In this document: positions 38,801 through 51,267 of the stretch, one piece after another | Layout: every line of letters starts with the position of its first letter | Numbering within the stretch: position 1 is the first letter of the stretch | From: Wuchereria bancrofti | Lineage: Eukaryota; Nematoda; Chromadorea; Rhabditida; Onchocercidae | Assembly (NCBI GenBank): GCA_005281725.1 | Contig: SSBO01000008.1 | Location: 1,550,001-1,614,000 of the forward strand | DNA: 64,000 bases | Direction of reading: 5' to 3' | The notes under the pieces: model-generated | What the model saw: the letters and a program-made list of their open reading frames with translations, nothing else | The model's database searches: none | What the model was told of the DNA's origin: nothing | Position numbers and translations under genes: made by a program

Positions 38801-41800
38801 TATATTAAATAACTTGTATAACTGAATAATTTTAATTTTTTGATTTTCTTTGAGCTGTTTTTCATTTTTTTTTTCGTTGTTTGTGCCTGGAAGCTTTTGT
38901 TGTCTGAATCATTGATTTGCCGTGCCAAATCATTTTGACGAAAAATGAAAGCTTGGAAGGGTTTTATTCATCCAACAGATCAGCAATTTATTAGTGTGTT
39001 TTGAAGTTGTCAAAAGTTTAAAATGAATATAGTTGAAGTGGGCTTGAGATAAGAAATTTTGTTATGTTGCATCAGTTCAGTTACAAAGTTTTTAGTGTTA
39101 ATAAGCTGATTTCCAATGAAATTTTTCCATTCGCTACTACTAGCAGTAGTAATAGTAATAGCTGTTGTAGGGAAATTATGACCCTCACTCTCTTCAATTT
39201 TGCTTTATTTGTAAAGTTAGTTGAAGAAGCACTTATGATGTTGTTCTAGTGTCTCGAATAAACTGCTTCTTTCAATTTACGAATATTCTAGAATCTTTTG
39301 TTTTAGGAGGAGCAACAGCAGAAGATCTTATCCGATCAACAAAACAGCTGACTGCAGCAACGGCTCGTGCAGCAGCAGCAGCACAAACACTACAACAAAG
39401 TGATATTATTGCAGCAGCTAATATTGCCCGACAATCTGTATGTGATTTGTTAGCCACCACCCGCGCTGCTGCTCTGTCTGCTGATTCTGCTGATGCTAGG
39501 TTTATCCTTAATTTTAGTGGCACGAATGGCATAAAAATGATCCTTTTCTTTTCTATACTTTTCATATGAGAAAGATAAGACTAATTTGTTTTCAAACTTA
39601 TCAAATTCAGTACTGTTCTGTTGACTATTGCATTTATATATCTCTTCTCTGTTTTATCATTTTGCTATTTTATGCTTGATGACTTTTTGGTAGAACTTTT
39701 TTTCTCCAGTCTACTTCATTTTTTTCTATTACCGAATTTATAATTTTGGGTGAAGCAGTAGTGGACTAAATTTGTAGTTACCAAAGGCGATATTTTTTTT
39801 GGTGATGAATGTTATGTTAGAAATTGTTTCAGATATCGCACACTAGATTGTGGACGTGAAGTGGCTGTTCAGGTACGCTCACTTTTGATAACTCTTCAAG
39901 CGCTGACTATACGACGAGATGATCCACATGCTCGGGATGCTTTACTGGAAGCATCTAGACGAATTGCAAAAGTAAGCTTTATTTTACTTTCGTGGAAGCG
40001 AATTGTCTGACAATCTAGCCTTGGAAGCATTGAAATTAGAGTGAAATATTGATACGAAATTTGAGTGCTTTGTGGACAAACTTATAATGGAGAAATAAAA
40101 GTCATACTTGCTATAAATTTTCCCATATTCTAGGTGGTTGGTGAACTTGTGAATTGTGGTGAACTACTGAAAGGTGATTCCTGGACTGATCCATCAGATC
40201 CAACAGCAGTTGCAGAAAATGAGCTCATCGGAGCGGCAAACTCTATCGAAGCAGCAGCTGTGAAGCTCTCTCAGCTTAGACCACGTCAGGCTCAGGTAGA
40301 AATAAAAACTAAAATTGTGCTTACTCAGTTTTTGATAGTTGTTTATGGAGTGTTATATGCTTCTAAAATCATTTCCTGGTTTGCATTGAGTGGCATGCTT
40401 TATTATTTAAAGTATTTGGTGTAAATTCTACCATTATTTTTTGTAACACATAAATTCCAGTAGTTCAGTTATTTGGTTGGTTTTTTTTTTTTTTTCGTGA
40501 TCTAATTTTTAATATCTGAAAGTGATGCAAAAATTTATTCCTTCAATTTTTATTTGAAAATTTTATGCATGTAGTAGCAGCAATAGTTAGATGTATTGTT
40601 TGTACGACCCAGTAGTAAGGAGATATACTCCTAACCATTATGGCAACACTTCCTGCATATGCAGTGTTGATATGTCTGATATTCTTGGGTTGTGCAAAGT
40701 CAACCAGCATCTCAGACGTATCGGCCACTGTGTATTGCTCCATATCCATTTTCCCCAACCTGATGCTGTTGCGATTTGGCGTTGTTGTGGCTTTATATTG
40801 TATGATTTGGGCTCACCTGCTTTTTAGTTTTCTTTTTTTTTTCGTTTTTGTTTTTTGTTTGCAGAATGAAAAAATGATTTTTGTCCCATACATATGATTT
40901 AGTGTAGTAAATACCGCTACCAAAATTTCAAGGAAATATGCTTTTTTTTTTGTAAAAATAACCTTTCTAATTGAGACTATGAATTATTCACCAGAGGGCA
41001 TGGAAGTGTTGTGCCATAGTGTGAACATGCTGATTTTCTTTTTTTAATTTTGTTTTTCGGTTTTTACAAAAGTTCAAACTTACCACCAGATTTAGAAAGT
41101 AGACGATTCACTAACATTCGATGAGCAAATTCTGGCTGCAGCGAAATCAATTGCAACTGCTGTACAGACTCTTGTGAAAGCAGCATCTGCAGCACAGCGT
41201 GAGTTGGTCGCTCAAGGAAGGTAATATTTTCTTGTGTACTTACTGAAAAAAAAAAAGAAAAAAGATTTCTATAAACATAGGAAGATTGTAAAATGATTTA
41301 AATCACTGATAATTTCTATACATTAAATGAAATGATTTACAGATTGGAAGCTCATCCGGCATTTGCAACAGATGATTATCAGTGGTCGGAAGGATTGATT
41401 TCAGCATCTCGACTTGTTGCAGCAGCCGTTCATCAGCTTTGTGAAGCAGCTAATGCACTTGTGCAAGGTCATTCATCTGAAGAGAAACTTATTTCGGCTG
41501 CAAAACAGGTATTTATAGAGAAATATACACAAGCACAAGCTAATTGTTTGCTATACAATAGTACTTGAAAATTGTGGAAGAACTATTCAAACCATTGGAA
41601 GGACTATTCAAACCATGCAAGGATGAAGAATGTGGTAGAAATTATATGCTCTTAAATATTACCTGCTGGTAATGATAGTGCGCTCTGTTTGCTTGTATTT
41701 TTTTTTTTTTAAAGTAATCAAAGTTAATGGTGGGAAGTTTCTGAGAAATGTATAAGATATATCATATAAAGGAGCCGCAGAAAGTAATGGGTTAGTTAAA

Positions 41801-42427
41801 TGAGAGATATGATGAATAGTTAAATGATAGGGTTGAATTATAAAATATACAATTACATTTTTGATTGTTTAGGTAGCTTCCTCAACTGCTCATCTTTTGG
41901 TGGCGTGTAAGGTAAAGTCAGACTTAGACAGTCGTGCCATGCAGAGATTGCAAAGTGCAGGACATGCTGTTAAGACAGCTACGGAACATTTGGTAATGGC
42001 TGCTCGTTCAGCGATACATGAAGATGAGCGTACTTTAATCATTTCACAGCGCATGGTTTCAGGTATTGCGCAGGTTCGTAATCATTGATTTGTTTTATCT
42101 TTTCTAAGAGTTGTCATGCTTAATGATATTTTATTATAAATTTATTGATATCTTGCAAAGTTCTCAAAGAAATCTATGCACTAATCATGGGAAATTTTCG
42201 TGCAGTAATTTGATATTCACGCATTGATAAAACTTAAATTTTACTTATTTGCATTCTGGAAAGGATACTGTCATGGAAATGGATACAACGATATTTTATT
42301 GTAGGTAATGGACGCCCAGGAACAAGTTCTTCGAAAAGAACGCGAATTAATTGAAGCGCGAGGAAAGTTGGCAGCGCTAAATAAGGCTCGATATGAACGT
42401 GGTATGTCTCCCAATACTGACCGTTAA
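23818..42427 (+). CDS. Talin, complete 41-exon gene
   Basis: Talin is a cytoplasmic adaptor joining integrin beta tails to F-actin and vinculin. Forty-one exons join in phase to 2543 aa, against 2541 for human talin-1. Exons: 23818-23965, 24173-24270, 24373-24531, 24647-24847, 24963-25192, 25282-25606, 25803-25934, 26102-26326, 26524-26721, 27299-27479, 27653-27893, 28338-28617, 28876-29001, 29288-29458, 29590-29721, 29802-30026, 32439-32753, 32839-32993, 33083-33272, 33386-33562, 33822-34055, 34142-34354, 34437-34589, 34833-35005, 35128-35319, 35461-35590, 35846-36003, 36105-36330, 36465-36766, 36841-36997, 37502-37719, 37844-38046, 38144-38250, 38480-38627, 39307-39499, 39833-39971, 40134-40295, 41096-41220, 41343-41508, 41873-42073, 42305-42427. 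The N-terminus [10 protein letters not shown] matches the F0 start. The FERM head (about residues 1-410) keeps [16 protein letters not shown] and the integrin-binding F3 segment [24 protein letters not shown]. The Ala-rich helical rod follows (for example [20 protein letters not shown]). The end matches the dimerisation helix ([14 protein letters not shown]). One intron uses a GC donor. Confidence 0.97.
30027..32438 (+). other. Talin intron 16, the largest (2.4 kb)
   Basis: The donor is CAG|GTAGGC and the acceptor TTTTCAG. It is several times longer than the other talin introns. I see no nested gene, but a perfect hairpin lies at 31473-31512. A second possible acceptor lies eight bases upstream of the chosen one. 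Confidence 0.75.
31473..31512. repeat. Perfect 17-bp inverted repeat with 6-nt loop
   Basis: TTGCTAATATTTGGTAC (31473-31489) and its exact complement (31496-31512) flank TTTTGT. The stem ends at mismatches on both sides. It lies within talin intron 16. Confidence 0.95.
34667..34696. repeat. 13-bp inverted repeat with 4-nt loop in talin intron 23
   Basis: GATTAATATTTTA and its exact complement flank TTGA. A TTTT/AAAA extension of the stem continues past one bulged base. The intron spans 34590-34832. Confidence 0.9.
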
Positions 42428-43250
42428 ACAGAAGTACTGGCATTATTAAATAAGATGCAATTAGCGGCAAGCATACAACGATGCTTCATGGAAATGTTAT
42501 CTGTTCTGCTTTGAGATTTGTTTGATTTAATTTGTAAATATGGTAGTTGAAGTAGTATCAGGATACCACAAGTGCTACTCAAACTTTCCACAAGTGCCAC
42601 TCGAACTTGTTACAAGTGCCATTTGCGATAGATTTTGTTGCTGAAGGATAAAAGACATTTCAAGTGTATTTTTGTTTAGAAAACTAGGTGCCAGAGTCAC
42701 TTCCTTCCATAATCTTTTTAATTATTGTGAAAATGAAACAGCATTTCAATTGTTCTTGATTGTTTTCACTGATATTCTTGTTGGCAAGATGTATCATTAG
42801 CAGTGAAGGTCTGATAGAACTGATAATGCTACACCTACAGTATACTAAACTGCCAAGTTAACCAAGTGATTTATTAAAATATTCATTCATTTTCTTGGTA
42901 AGTCTAAACTTTTCCATTTAAATTTATGATTTCCTTTTTAAAACATTTGGGTGAATGTATTCTTCTCTACCAGTATATAACTAGAATTATCTTCTGTACC
43001 GTTCCTAAGTTATACAGATTAATAATAATATTTTATTGTTATTTCCAATACTTCAATTTAAAATGATTGCTACACTATTTCTGCTCACAAATATTTCACC
43101 TATCGAAATAACGCTTATACGTACGTGTGTACCTTGCATAGCAAGTTTTCTTTGTTAAGCACATATCGCCTTCTGTTTCCTGTTTATGTTATTTTGCCAT
43201 ATTGTATTATTCGTTAAACTTAGGAAAAATAATAAAGTTATACGCCTTAA
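42428..43250 (+). other. Talin 3' UTR with poly(A) signal
   Basis: Non-coding sequence after the TAA, ending at AATAAA (43231-43236). It contains a short 22-bp repeat near its start (separate entry). The assignment is by position. Confidence 0.55.
42567..42622 (+). repeat. 22-bp repeated motif in talin 3' UTR
   Basis: The core (C/T)ACAAGTGC(T/C)A occurs at 42567, 42589 and 42611, exactly 22 bases apart. The first two copies continue with ACTC(A/G)AACTT. It may be a repeated protein- or microRNA-binding site, or simply a small duplication. Confidence 0.75.
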
Positions 43251-46074
43251 TAGATTATTATATTGTTGAATTAATTTTTAAGAGGCTTTACAGGGAGGGA
43301 ATGATTCATTTTTGACAGTCATTAAAAAAAATGACTATAACAAATAAATGGATATTTTCAACTATCAGGACAAATCTCCTCTTTGTTTAGAGAGGAAAGA
43401 GAAAAATAATGTATAAATATTGGATGGCACATATTTGTTTTAAGGATGAGAAAGGATGTATTTATTTTTGTTCATTTGGATAGTAATCTTATCAACAGAA
43501 AAAACTTGAAGATTTTATTGATTTGCAACAAATTGATACAGCTGAATAATTTTTGGTCTATAAAAATGGAACAAACGAACAGTTTCAATATTTTGAACTT
43601 TTATCGTTGATTTATTTACGTTCATATGCTGATCACAAAATCCAAAGTGGGGAGGAGGAGGGGGTTCATTTTGTTGTTTCGAAATTTAGTGCTCGATTAA
43701 GTGAAATAATTAAAAATGAAGGGTAGATAACTTTCAACATGAAAGATTCCACTTAAAGAGTCGTAAAATTTGCTGTTGTATAACTTGCATGCTGCCATTT
43801 TGCGGGTAAATTTGAAGATTTTCCTAATTCGAAATGACGAATTTTATGGTTTTACGACCTTCTTTCGCCTTCAATTGCTCACAATTTGAACTGATTTCTG
43901 GCCGGTTCTAGCAGCACAGTAGTAGTAGTAGTAGTAGTTCAATTATATTTCATTGGTATCTTTCTGTGGAAGAAGAAAAAAGAAAATTTAGAAAAATATC
44001 TCATTAAAAGCTCATTTTCATAAAGATGCATACGGTATTTTTAAGAATAATAAAATTTGTTTGGATAGAAAACATAAAAGTCAATTAATTTGATTGATTC
44101 TTCAATTGAATTTTTCGTCAATTGAACTTTCTAAATAAAATGTTTTGGAATGATGTTCAAAAGGCACTTCTCCACCTGTCTGATAAACATTTGATAACAT
44201 TGATAGGATGGATTTAAAGTACAATGAAATAATATAAGTGTCAAATTACAGTTTAGTATAGAAATATGATGAAATTAAATGCCCTAAAAATATAGAAATG
44301 GAAAAGTGTACAAATGAAAATATTATTATCATTGTTATATTATTAATTCAATCGAAATGGTCAGAGAAATTTGCTTGAATTTTAATATTTCTTCTCTTAG
44401 TGATAAAATTTTTTAATTTTTAAAAATTTTTTTTTTCTTTTTTCTAAAAAAAAATAACATGTATTGTCCATCAGAGATAGGAATAAATACAGAAAACGAA
44501 GAAGGAAGTGGGAGGCCAGCAGGTGGTCATCAACAAATACAAGGAAAAAGGATAATACAGCAGCAGTAGACGACAACGACATTTACCTGACAATTCATCC
44601 ATTCATTCATCTAAAGGCAATTATTTGATTTCCTGTCTGCCTATCATTTCATTATTTCTTTTTAATTTTTTTTTTTTGTAAAACTGTTTGCTATTTTTTT
44701 CTTCTTTTCCGCTAAAATGAGCAATTGATTTATTTCATTTATTCTTTTTTTTTTTTGGAATTTTAAAAGTTGGAATATAAAAAAGTAGTAGCAATATGAA
44801 TGTTCGCTCAACTTTTTTTTATAAAAAAAGGATAGATAAATTTGAAGAAAAAAAGAAAAAAAAAAATGAATTTCCTTGTGGGTGTTCAAATTTCATCTTT
44901 TAAAGCTCTATTTTTCTTTTTTTTTTTTTTGTTGATTTTTTCTTTCCTGACTTCTCTCTGTCTCTTACATTTCAAATATCGTTCACCTTTTAATTCGTTG
45001 AGTAATTAAATTCCTCATACGCATCATGATTTCCGGTTGTTCCGTTAAAAATGTTTTTTGAGTAAATGTTATTATATTATCAAATCAAATGTGATGTTAA
45101 AGCTCAATTCAATTTAAATGATCACTTTTAATAACAAATATTAGAAATGCAAAAAGAAAAATTCATTTATATTTGATAGAATAAATGATGAGTAAATACA
45201 TGAAATAATAGAGAAAAGAAATAGAAAATTAGAAATTAAATTGTTGTTTTGATTTGTTCTAATTGAATTGCATTACTTATTTAATACAAATTTAATTTTC
45301 TTTCTCATCTTTATACTCTTTCTTTTCTCTCATTTTTTTATCACTAAAGTGATGCAACTATTATGAAAACTAAAAAAAAAGAAAGAAGAGAAAAATTATC
45401 TTTAATATTTCTGAAAAAAAAAAAAAAAAAGATAAGCGAACAATTCTAGTCATCAAAAATTATTGAGATTAATTAATCTTTTGATTATCAATGATTTAAA
45501 AAAAATATTATTATGCATGTGACAATTTATAAACTACCATAAAAATATTTTTGTTTTGAATGCAAAATAAGATGTAAAGATGAAAATATATGTGGTTGAC
45601 ATTATGTACAGATAGAAAGAGGAAGAGAGAAATGATTTAAAATTAAATTATCAAACTATATTATCAGTAACTATATACAAATTACAAATGTATTAAATTG
45701 TGTCAAAAATGAATGAGTAAGTAAATGTTTACTCTATTCATTAATTAATAATTGATAATAGATTGTTAACAAATTAAACTTATAACTTTCAATAGTTTTT
45801 TTTTAAAAAAATAAAAAAAAGAAGATATTAAGATAGTACAAATAATAGGTACTGATCAAGAAATAAAAAAGTTGCAATTTCTTTTTTTTTTTTCACACCA
45901 AAATACTATGAACGAACTAATTGATTGAGCTTCAAATGATTGAATTAAAAAAAAGAAAAAATGACATAAAGGAAGTAAACATTTTCAAATCTCACAAATT
46001 ATTTTGTCGTACTATCTTTGAAAAATTATGCGAAATGAATAGGGAAATGAAATTTGTAACCGCCGAAATATATT
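43251..46074. other. Intergenic between talin and the first Wnt
   Basis: Convergent gene ends face each other here. The sequence is AT-rich with long A and T runs and an (AGT)n tract near 43917-43938. Short open frames are low-complexity. No gene was seen. The 3' UTR of the minus-strand Wnt must occupy the right end. Confidence 0.55.
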
Positions 46075-48999
46075 TTAATTGCAAGTGGAAACCCATCGAT
46101 GCCTGAGACATGTATTGCATTTCAGATGACAACACCAAACAAATTGACAATCACACTGATATGATATCAGTTCATGTGATACCTATAAAATGAATGATAT
46201 GTATGTATGATTAATAGTAATACTAAAAATATATATTTAAATATATTGAATGAAAATTCAATTGAAAGTTTAATTTTGAAATTATAATTTCACATTAGTG
46301 TAGTTTAATTTTTTATTTTGAACTAATTGCATTAGCAAGTAAGCATAGAATAAATTTGAAAATAAACCTTAAAGCCACGTCCACAACATAATAAGCCACA
46401 ATCACCTTGGCTATTTGTCTCATTTCTCCAACTACATACCCTATTTGTTATTCGAGTTGAACGACATGGATCAGGACTATCTTCCATATATACTAATTCT
46501 GCATTTTTAGCTGGTGAATTTACATCCGGAAGTCTCCTAGCCTAAAATAATAATTTTAAAATATAATATTAATCAATTAACAAATGAAGCTTATTTTGAA
46601 AGAACTATTAAAATGAGCAAAATTAAAAAGTAAATTAATTTATTATAAGAACCTTAATCATTTTATTAGTAATATGTTGTACGATAGTTGATAATGCAGC
46701 AGTTTTTTTCCAGCAAGTTTTTTGATCACAACTTCCACTTACACCATGACATTTACAAGATGATATTAAAGTTTTTTTTACTGCCTGAAATTAAAATAAA
46801 TACTTAAATGATTTGACATTAGATTAAATTTATTAATTATTAGCAAATTAAATGTTTTTTTCCTTTAACTTACTCGTTGGCTAGCATTTATTTCAAACTA
46901 AAATATGTGCGAAATTAAAGTGCTCTTTTTAAATAAAAACAAAAATTCGACAGATATACTTATATCTTAGATTTCTAAATAAATATATTATTGTGAAATA
47001 ATGAAAAATTTTTTGAACACTTTGATAGTAAAAGATTTTGATTATTTCTTCAAAATAATTTCATAAGAGAAATATAGAAAATAAAAATTCTTTACCAATC
47101 TTCCGGCTTTCAAATTATGCTTTTCCAGTTTTCTTAAAGGTGATCGAGAAGTAGCACTTCTTGTAAGCAATTTTCTGGATGTTATTATTCCGAATTGTAC
47201 ACCGTATGAGCAACCACCCCATTCCCAGTTTTGTTTTAATTCATCACGTCCGCTGCATGAACAATCACGTAACCATCCTTGCGAGCATGCAGTTGCAACA
47301 CCCCACGCTGCACCCGCTGATGACAATGCCCATAGATATGCCGATTCTCGAGTCCCTCAATAAATAAATATATTACCATGATAATGACATCATCGTCTTT
47401 TCGATTATTAACTTATAAACAACAAGTAATAAAATTTCTAATTTTATCGATTTTCAAATTTAATTTAATTTGAAATTAAGATGAGTTTAATTAATTGTAC
47501 CAAGACGAAGAATAGGTGGATCTTGCAATACGGTAATAATTTGGGAACAATCCCACGGCTGAAAGCGCATCTGTTCCTTGCATTGACTCATTGCATCTTG
47601 CATTCCTTCGTAAGCTGCGACAGCTATCGCAGGTTGACTGCGACACAATACATGAAAATGTCGATGGGATCGTAAATGGAGAAGCTCTGGTGAACATCCC
47701 TAATATAAGCAATCATTATGATTATCAATATTTGATATTTATGTGACACAAATGTCACATAAATTAGCAATTACTAATGATGCGAAACAATTGAAAATAA
47801 GTTTTATTTTAAGAAGGAATGAAAATTCCCAAAGTTGTATAAATTGTCGTATAAATTAGCAACTACTAATGATGCAAAGGTTCTGGAAATTCTGCTAGCA
47901 GAAAAAATTGAAGATAAGTATTATTTTAAGAAGAAACAAGGATTCCCAAAGTTGTATAAATTGTACGTATAAATTAGCAACTACTAATGATGCAGAGCTT
48001 TTGAAAATTTTGCTAACAAGAAATTGAAATAAAGAGTTTTAAGTTTTATTTTAAGATGGAACAGCTTTAAGATGGAATAAAATTTCTAAGATGGATTAAG
48101 TTTTATTTTAAGATGGAATAAAAGTTTTAAGATAGACTAAGTTTAATTTGAAGATGGAATAAAAATTCTCAAAGTTTCTACAAGTGTAAAATGTAATTTA
48201 CCTGAGTCAATTTTTCGGGCGGTGTTGTAGGAACACCGTAAGCCTTCTTCTCTAGCAATAATACAAACAACAAATAACCATACAGTAATGGCGCATAATG
48301 TTCAACTAAAATTATTATGATTGATAACTTATAGCATCGATGAATCAAATATATTTCTGTTTTTTTTTTTTTGTGTGAAAATTTCTTTAAGAATATCAAA
48401 ACTTGTAAAAATTAATAAATTTTCCTCTTTTTTTTATCTTAATAAGACTGATTAATATATGATGATATGATCCGATCAAAATATTGTATTATCATCTTAA
48501 ATCTTTCAAACTTATCTTAAATTCATATAAAGGAAGAATAAAACAGAAAAACGAAGTTTTTTTTTTTTTTTTTTGGGGAAAAGAATATGAAGTAATTAGA
48601 TAAAACTTATTTTCAAACAAATTAATTTAGACGGAAGCCTCATTTTTTGGAAACTCAGATTTTAACTTATTGAATTTAAGATTTTTTCTTGAATTTGAGA
48701 AGAAAAATCAATTAAAATTATTAAACTGATAAGGATGCAGTTATCTATGTTTGCTTACTTAACTATTTCCATTTCTAATATCATAAATGATCAATGAATT
48801 AAAATGTGAAATTAAGTACAGTTCAAGGTTTTATGGATGAAATTAACGATACTTGTGATATGGAGGAAAACTGATTGACGAAAACTAATGATGCGGCAAC
48901 AAAATTTTGCTTTGAAATGCAAAAATGATTGAAGAGAAAAGGAAGAAATACATTTCACTCACTTAAATTGATATCAGTTCTTTTCCTCACAAACCACAT
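46075..48999 (-). CDS. Wnt ligand, full-length (lin-44-like by location)
   Basis: Secreted lipid-modified glycoprotein that signals through Frizzled receptors. Exons in transcript order: 48999-48963, 48305-48202, 47699-47501, 47355-47096, 46897-46874, 46784-46653, 46541-46368, 46182-46075. All phases agree, giving 345 aa, a normal Wnt length. Residues 1-35 form a long-n-region signal peptide with core APLLYGYLLFVLLL. Wnt landmarks: PWDCS (usually WNCS), LRLGTRESAYLWALSSAG, SCSC, WEWGGCS, CKCHGVSGSC with the acylated Ser224, LVYMEDSPDPC, LLCCGRGF, and the C-terminal C-x-C-x-F-x-W-C-C-x-x-x-C-x-x-C ending TCN. Both the lipid-bearing N-terminal domain and the Frizzled-contacting C-terminal domain are present. 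The first exon and the 24-base exon are the least certain. Orthology to C. elegans lin-44 is suggested only by the neighbours. Confidence 0.92.
46874..46897 (-). other. 24-nt microexon of the full-length Wnt
   Basis: TTTGAAATAAATGCTAGCCA and the following ACGA encode FEINASQR between a TTTTAG acceptor and a GTAAGT donor, in phase on both sides. With it, the sequence AGRL-FEINASQR-AV resembles the usual Wnt LMNLHNNEAGRRxV segment. Without it the frame is also kept, so optional inclusion is possible. Confidence 0.55.
47752..48180. repeat. Degenerate tandem repeat in Wnt intron 2
   Basis: The core ATAAATTAGCAACTACTAAT followed by GATGC recurs near 47758, 47853 and 47970, with TTTTATTTTAAGA(T/A)GGAA between copies. 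Spacing is about 95-117 bases and the right end decays into short TTTTAAGATGGA repeats. Confidence 0.8.
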
Positions 49000-51267
49000 T
49001 TTCCTTGCGGTTTCCACTTCTGTACTGTTGCTTTCTTCAATTTTTTTTTCTCTCCCTTTTTTTTTTTTTTTTTTTTTTTGATTTAGCAATGAAATAAATA
49101 AAATAGAGAAATGCTAAGATTAAAATAAAATCAATAATCAGGAAAATTTCAGATTATATTAATTATAATATAAGCAAATAACAGAGCAACTTTTAATAAA
49201 TATAAATTGATGAGCAAATATTTTAGTGATTGTGATGGTGGAAAGAAAAAATGAAATCAGAAAAATGAAATCAGAGAATAATAATTGATGAAATATTCTG
49301 TAAGATTACCACTTTTAGTCAAACCAGATGAGCTTTTTGAATGAGGAAAAAAAAGAAAGAATTTTTTTTTTTCTTTTCAGTAGAATATACCTCAGTAAAT
49401 AATACCAAATTTACCAGAGAAATTAAAATAGCAATGGCTATAATTTCATGGATTTATTGTAATAGAGCAAGTGATAAAACGAGTAGTTTCTTTGTTTGGA
49501 CAGGTTTACAATGGCCACAGAGAGTAGTAATGGAGCAAAGTTTACAATCTCGGAGAAAAAGGGCGCACTATTTACTAGTGCCCCCTTAATCACACAAAAC
49601 TCTTAAAAATTTCCTCGTAGAAATAATACTTTAATTAGTTAATATAACTTCTGCTTCTTTTCTTTTTTTTTTTTTTCTTATTTTTTTTTCCTCTCTCTCT
49701 CTCTCTCTATTTTTTTTTTTACAACTTCCCTGATTTCCTTTTTTTTTTTCCTCCCCAATGACAGTAATAGAATTTAAGTATAAAATATTTTAGTAGCAAT
49801 TGTACTAATAAACTTTTACCGACCACCAAAGTAGTTTTTTATGGAAATTTATGCAAATTATGATGGAATTTGAAGGAAAAAATTAGGTTGAAACAGCCAT
49901 CTTGTTGTATCTTTGTGACACAGTAGTACCATCGATTCAGGTGCATCATGAATCAGTGAACAAATACATACATACATACATACACAAAACACAGGTAGTG
50001 AATTTCAAAAACTTCCCTCCCTCATTCTTTTTCAAGGTATTCATCATCCCTCCTTCTTCCTCTTCCCTCCTTCCATCTCCTCAAATTCATCTTTCCTTCT
50101 TCTAGCACAATGCTTCTCTTATCTTTCATCCATTCTCTTACAAGCGGTAAAATGCTCAGTTTGTGATTTTCCGTGCAAAAGTTAAAATTAGTGATTGAAA
50201 TTCAAGTTTTATTAATGTCTCTATCGAAAATTATCGTCTCCTTACCGTATCATTTCAACATTTTATGCAATGAATGAGTTAATGGGCGGTTCTGTTTCTT
50301 TCTACCTGTCAATCTCTCTCCCTCCCTCTCTCTGTGTATGTGTATGTGTTTTATTATTCTTCTCTCTCTCGCTCTTCTCTCTGTTAAGTTTTTTTTTTCC
50401 TTTCTAAAATTTACGATCTTGGTTCTTGAGAAGCCGGAAGGCATGTATTCATTTTTAAATTAAACCATCTCTCTCTAAAACTTTCCTCTTATTCTTTCAA
50501 ATTTATTTCTCATTTAAATTAAATTTCAAATATTCACTATTTTTACAACATTCTTTCTTATTATTTTAGCATATTTGATAGTCTTTTTATTATTAATTAA
50601 TAAAAATTATTAAAATTTTTAAATTATGAAAGATGATTCTCATTAGTAATTTTAGAAAAGATTTGTAAACAATTTCTCATTACATTGATCATTTGGCTCA
50701 ATGATTCAATCAACTTTTTTTTTTTTTCATTATCATTTTGTTAATAAATCAAAAATGTAATTTATGCTACAAATTAATCTGAATCAATTTTTATTTGATT
50801 TCCCACACAGTTAGTGCATTTTTCAAGGTCAAAGTAAATTATCATTCAAAACGATTTTGTTGTATTCGTTGAGGTGCTTAACTACTTTAAATTCGAATGA
50901 TATTAAAAATCTTTTATTTTTTCAGACAAATTTTTAAGCAAAACAACTTTTTTTTTTTCTCACTTGAATTACTTCATCAAATTTTTTAACCTTGAATTTT
51001 TTTAGTGCAAAAGTCACAAGGTAATTGTACCGTAATAATTTTTAGAATTAACATTGTTTATTTCTTGTACTGTAAATAATCTGACAATGAAAATAATCAG
51101 TTATCAGATTTTTATAACTGATTTTAAACATTGGATTATCTTAATTCCAAAGATTCACATAGATAATTAATCAACAGAATAAAAATATATATTCAAATGT
51201 TACAATTTCATATTTTTGATTGGAAAGAATTACTATTAATTCTTTCCTCATAATTCCATAATTAAAA
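49000..51267. other. Intergenic between the two Wnt genes
   Basis: Contains promoter sequence for the full-length Wnt on the minus strand, CT and T-rich tracts near 49680-49760 and 50320-50370, a short CATA repeat near 49966-49983, and a hairpin at 49561-49585. A minus-strand AATAAA (plus TTTATT near 51057-51062) could end the truncated Wnt transcript. I searched this stretch for the missing Wnt cysteine signatures and saw none. Confidence 0.5.
49561..49585. repeat. GC-rich hairpin
   Basis: GGGCGCACTA pairs with TAGTGCCCCC around TTTAC, with one C-C mismatch. Its GC content stands out from the surrounding AT-rich DNA. Confidence 0.8.

Noticed and set aside
39272..39565. 97-codon minus-strand frame rich in Ala
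   Set aside because: It is the antisense shadow of talin exon 35, whose GCA/GCT codons keep the reverse frame open.
44397..44582. Minus-strand 61-codon frame with a hydrophobic start
   Set aside because: Signal-peptide-like at first sight, but it runs into A/T homopolymers and has no support around it. It also does not fit as a Wnt exon.
49341..49589. 82-codon plus-strand frame between the Wnt genes
   Set aside because: The first third is A/T-run derived and the rest shows no family. It ends within the GC-rich hairpin and no flanking exons exist.
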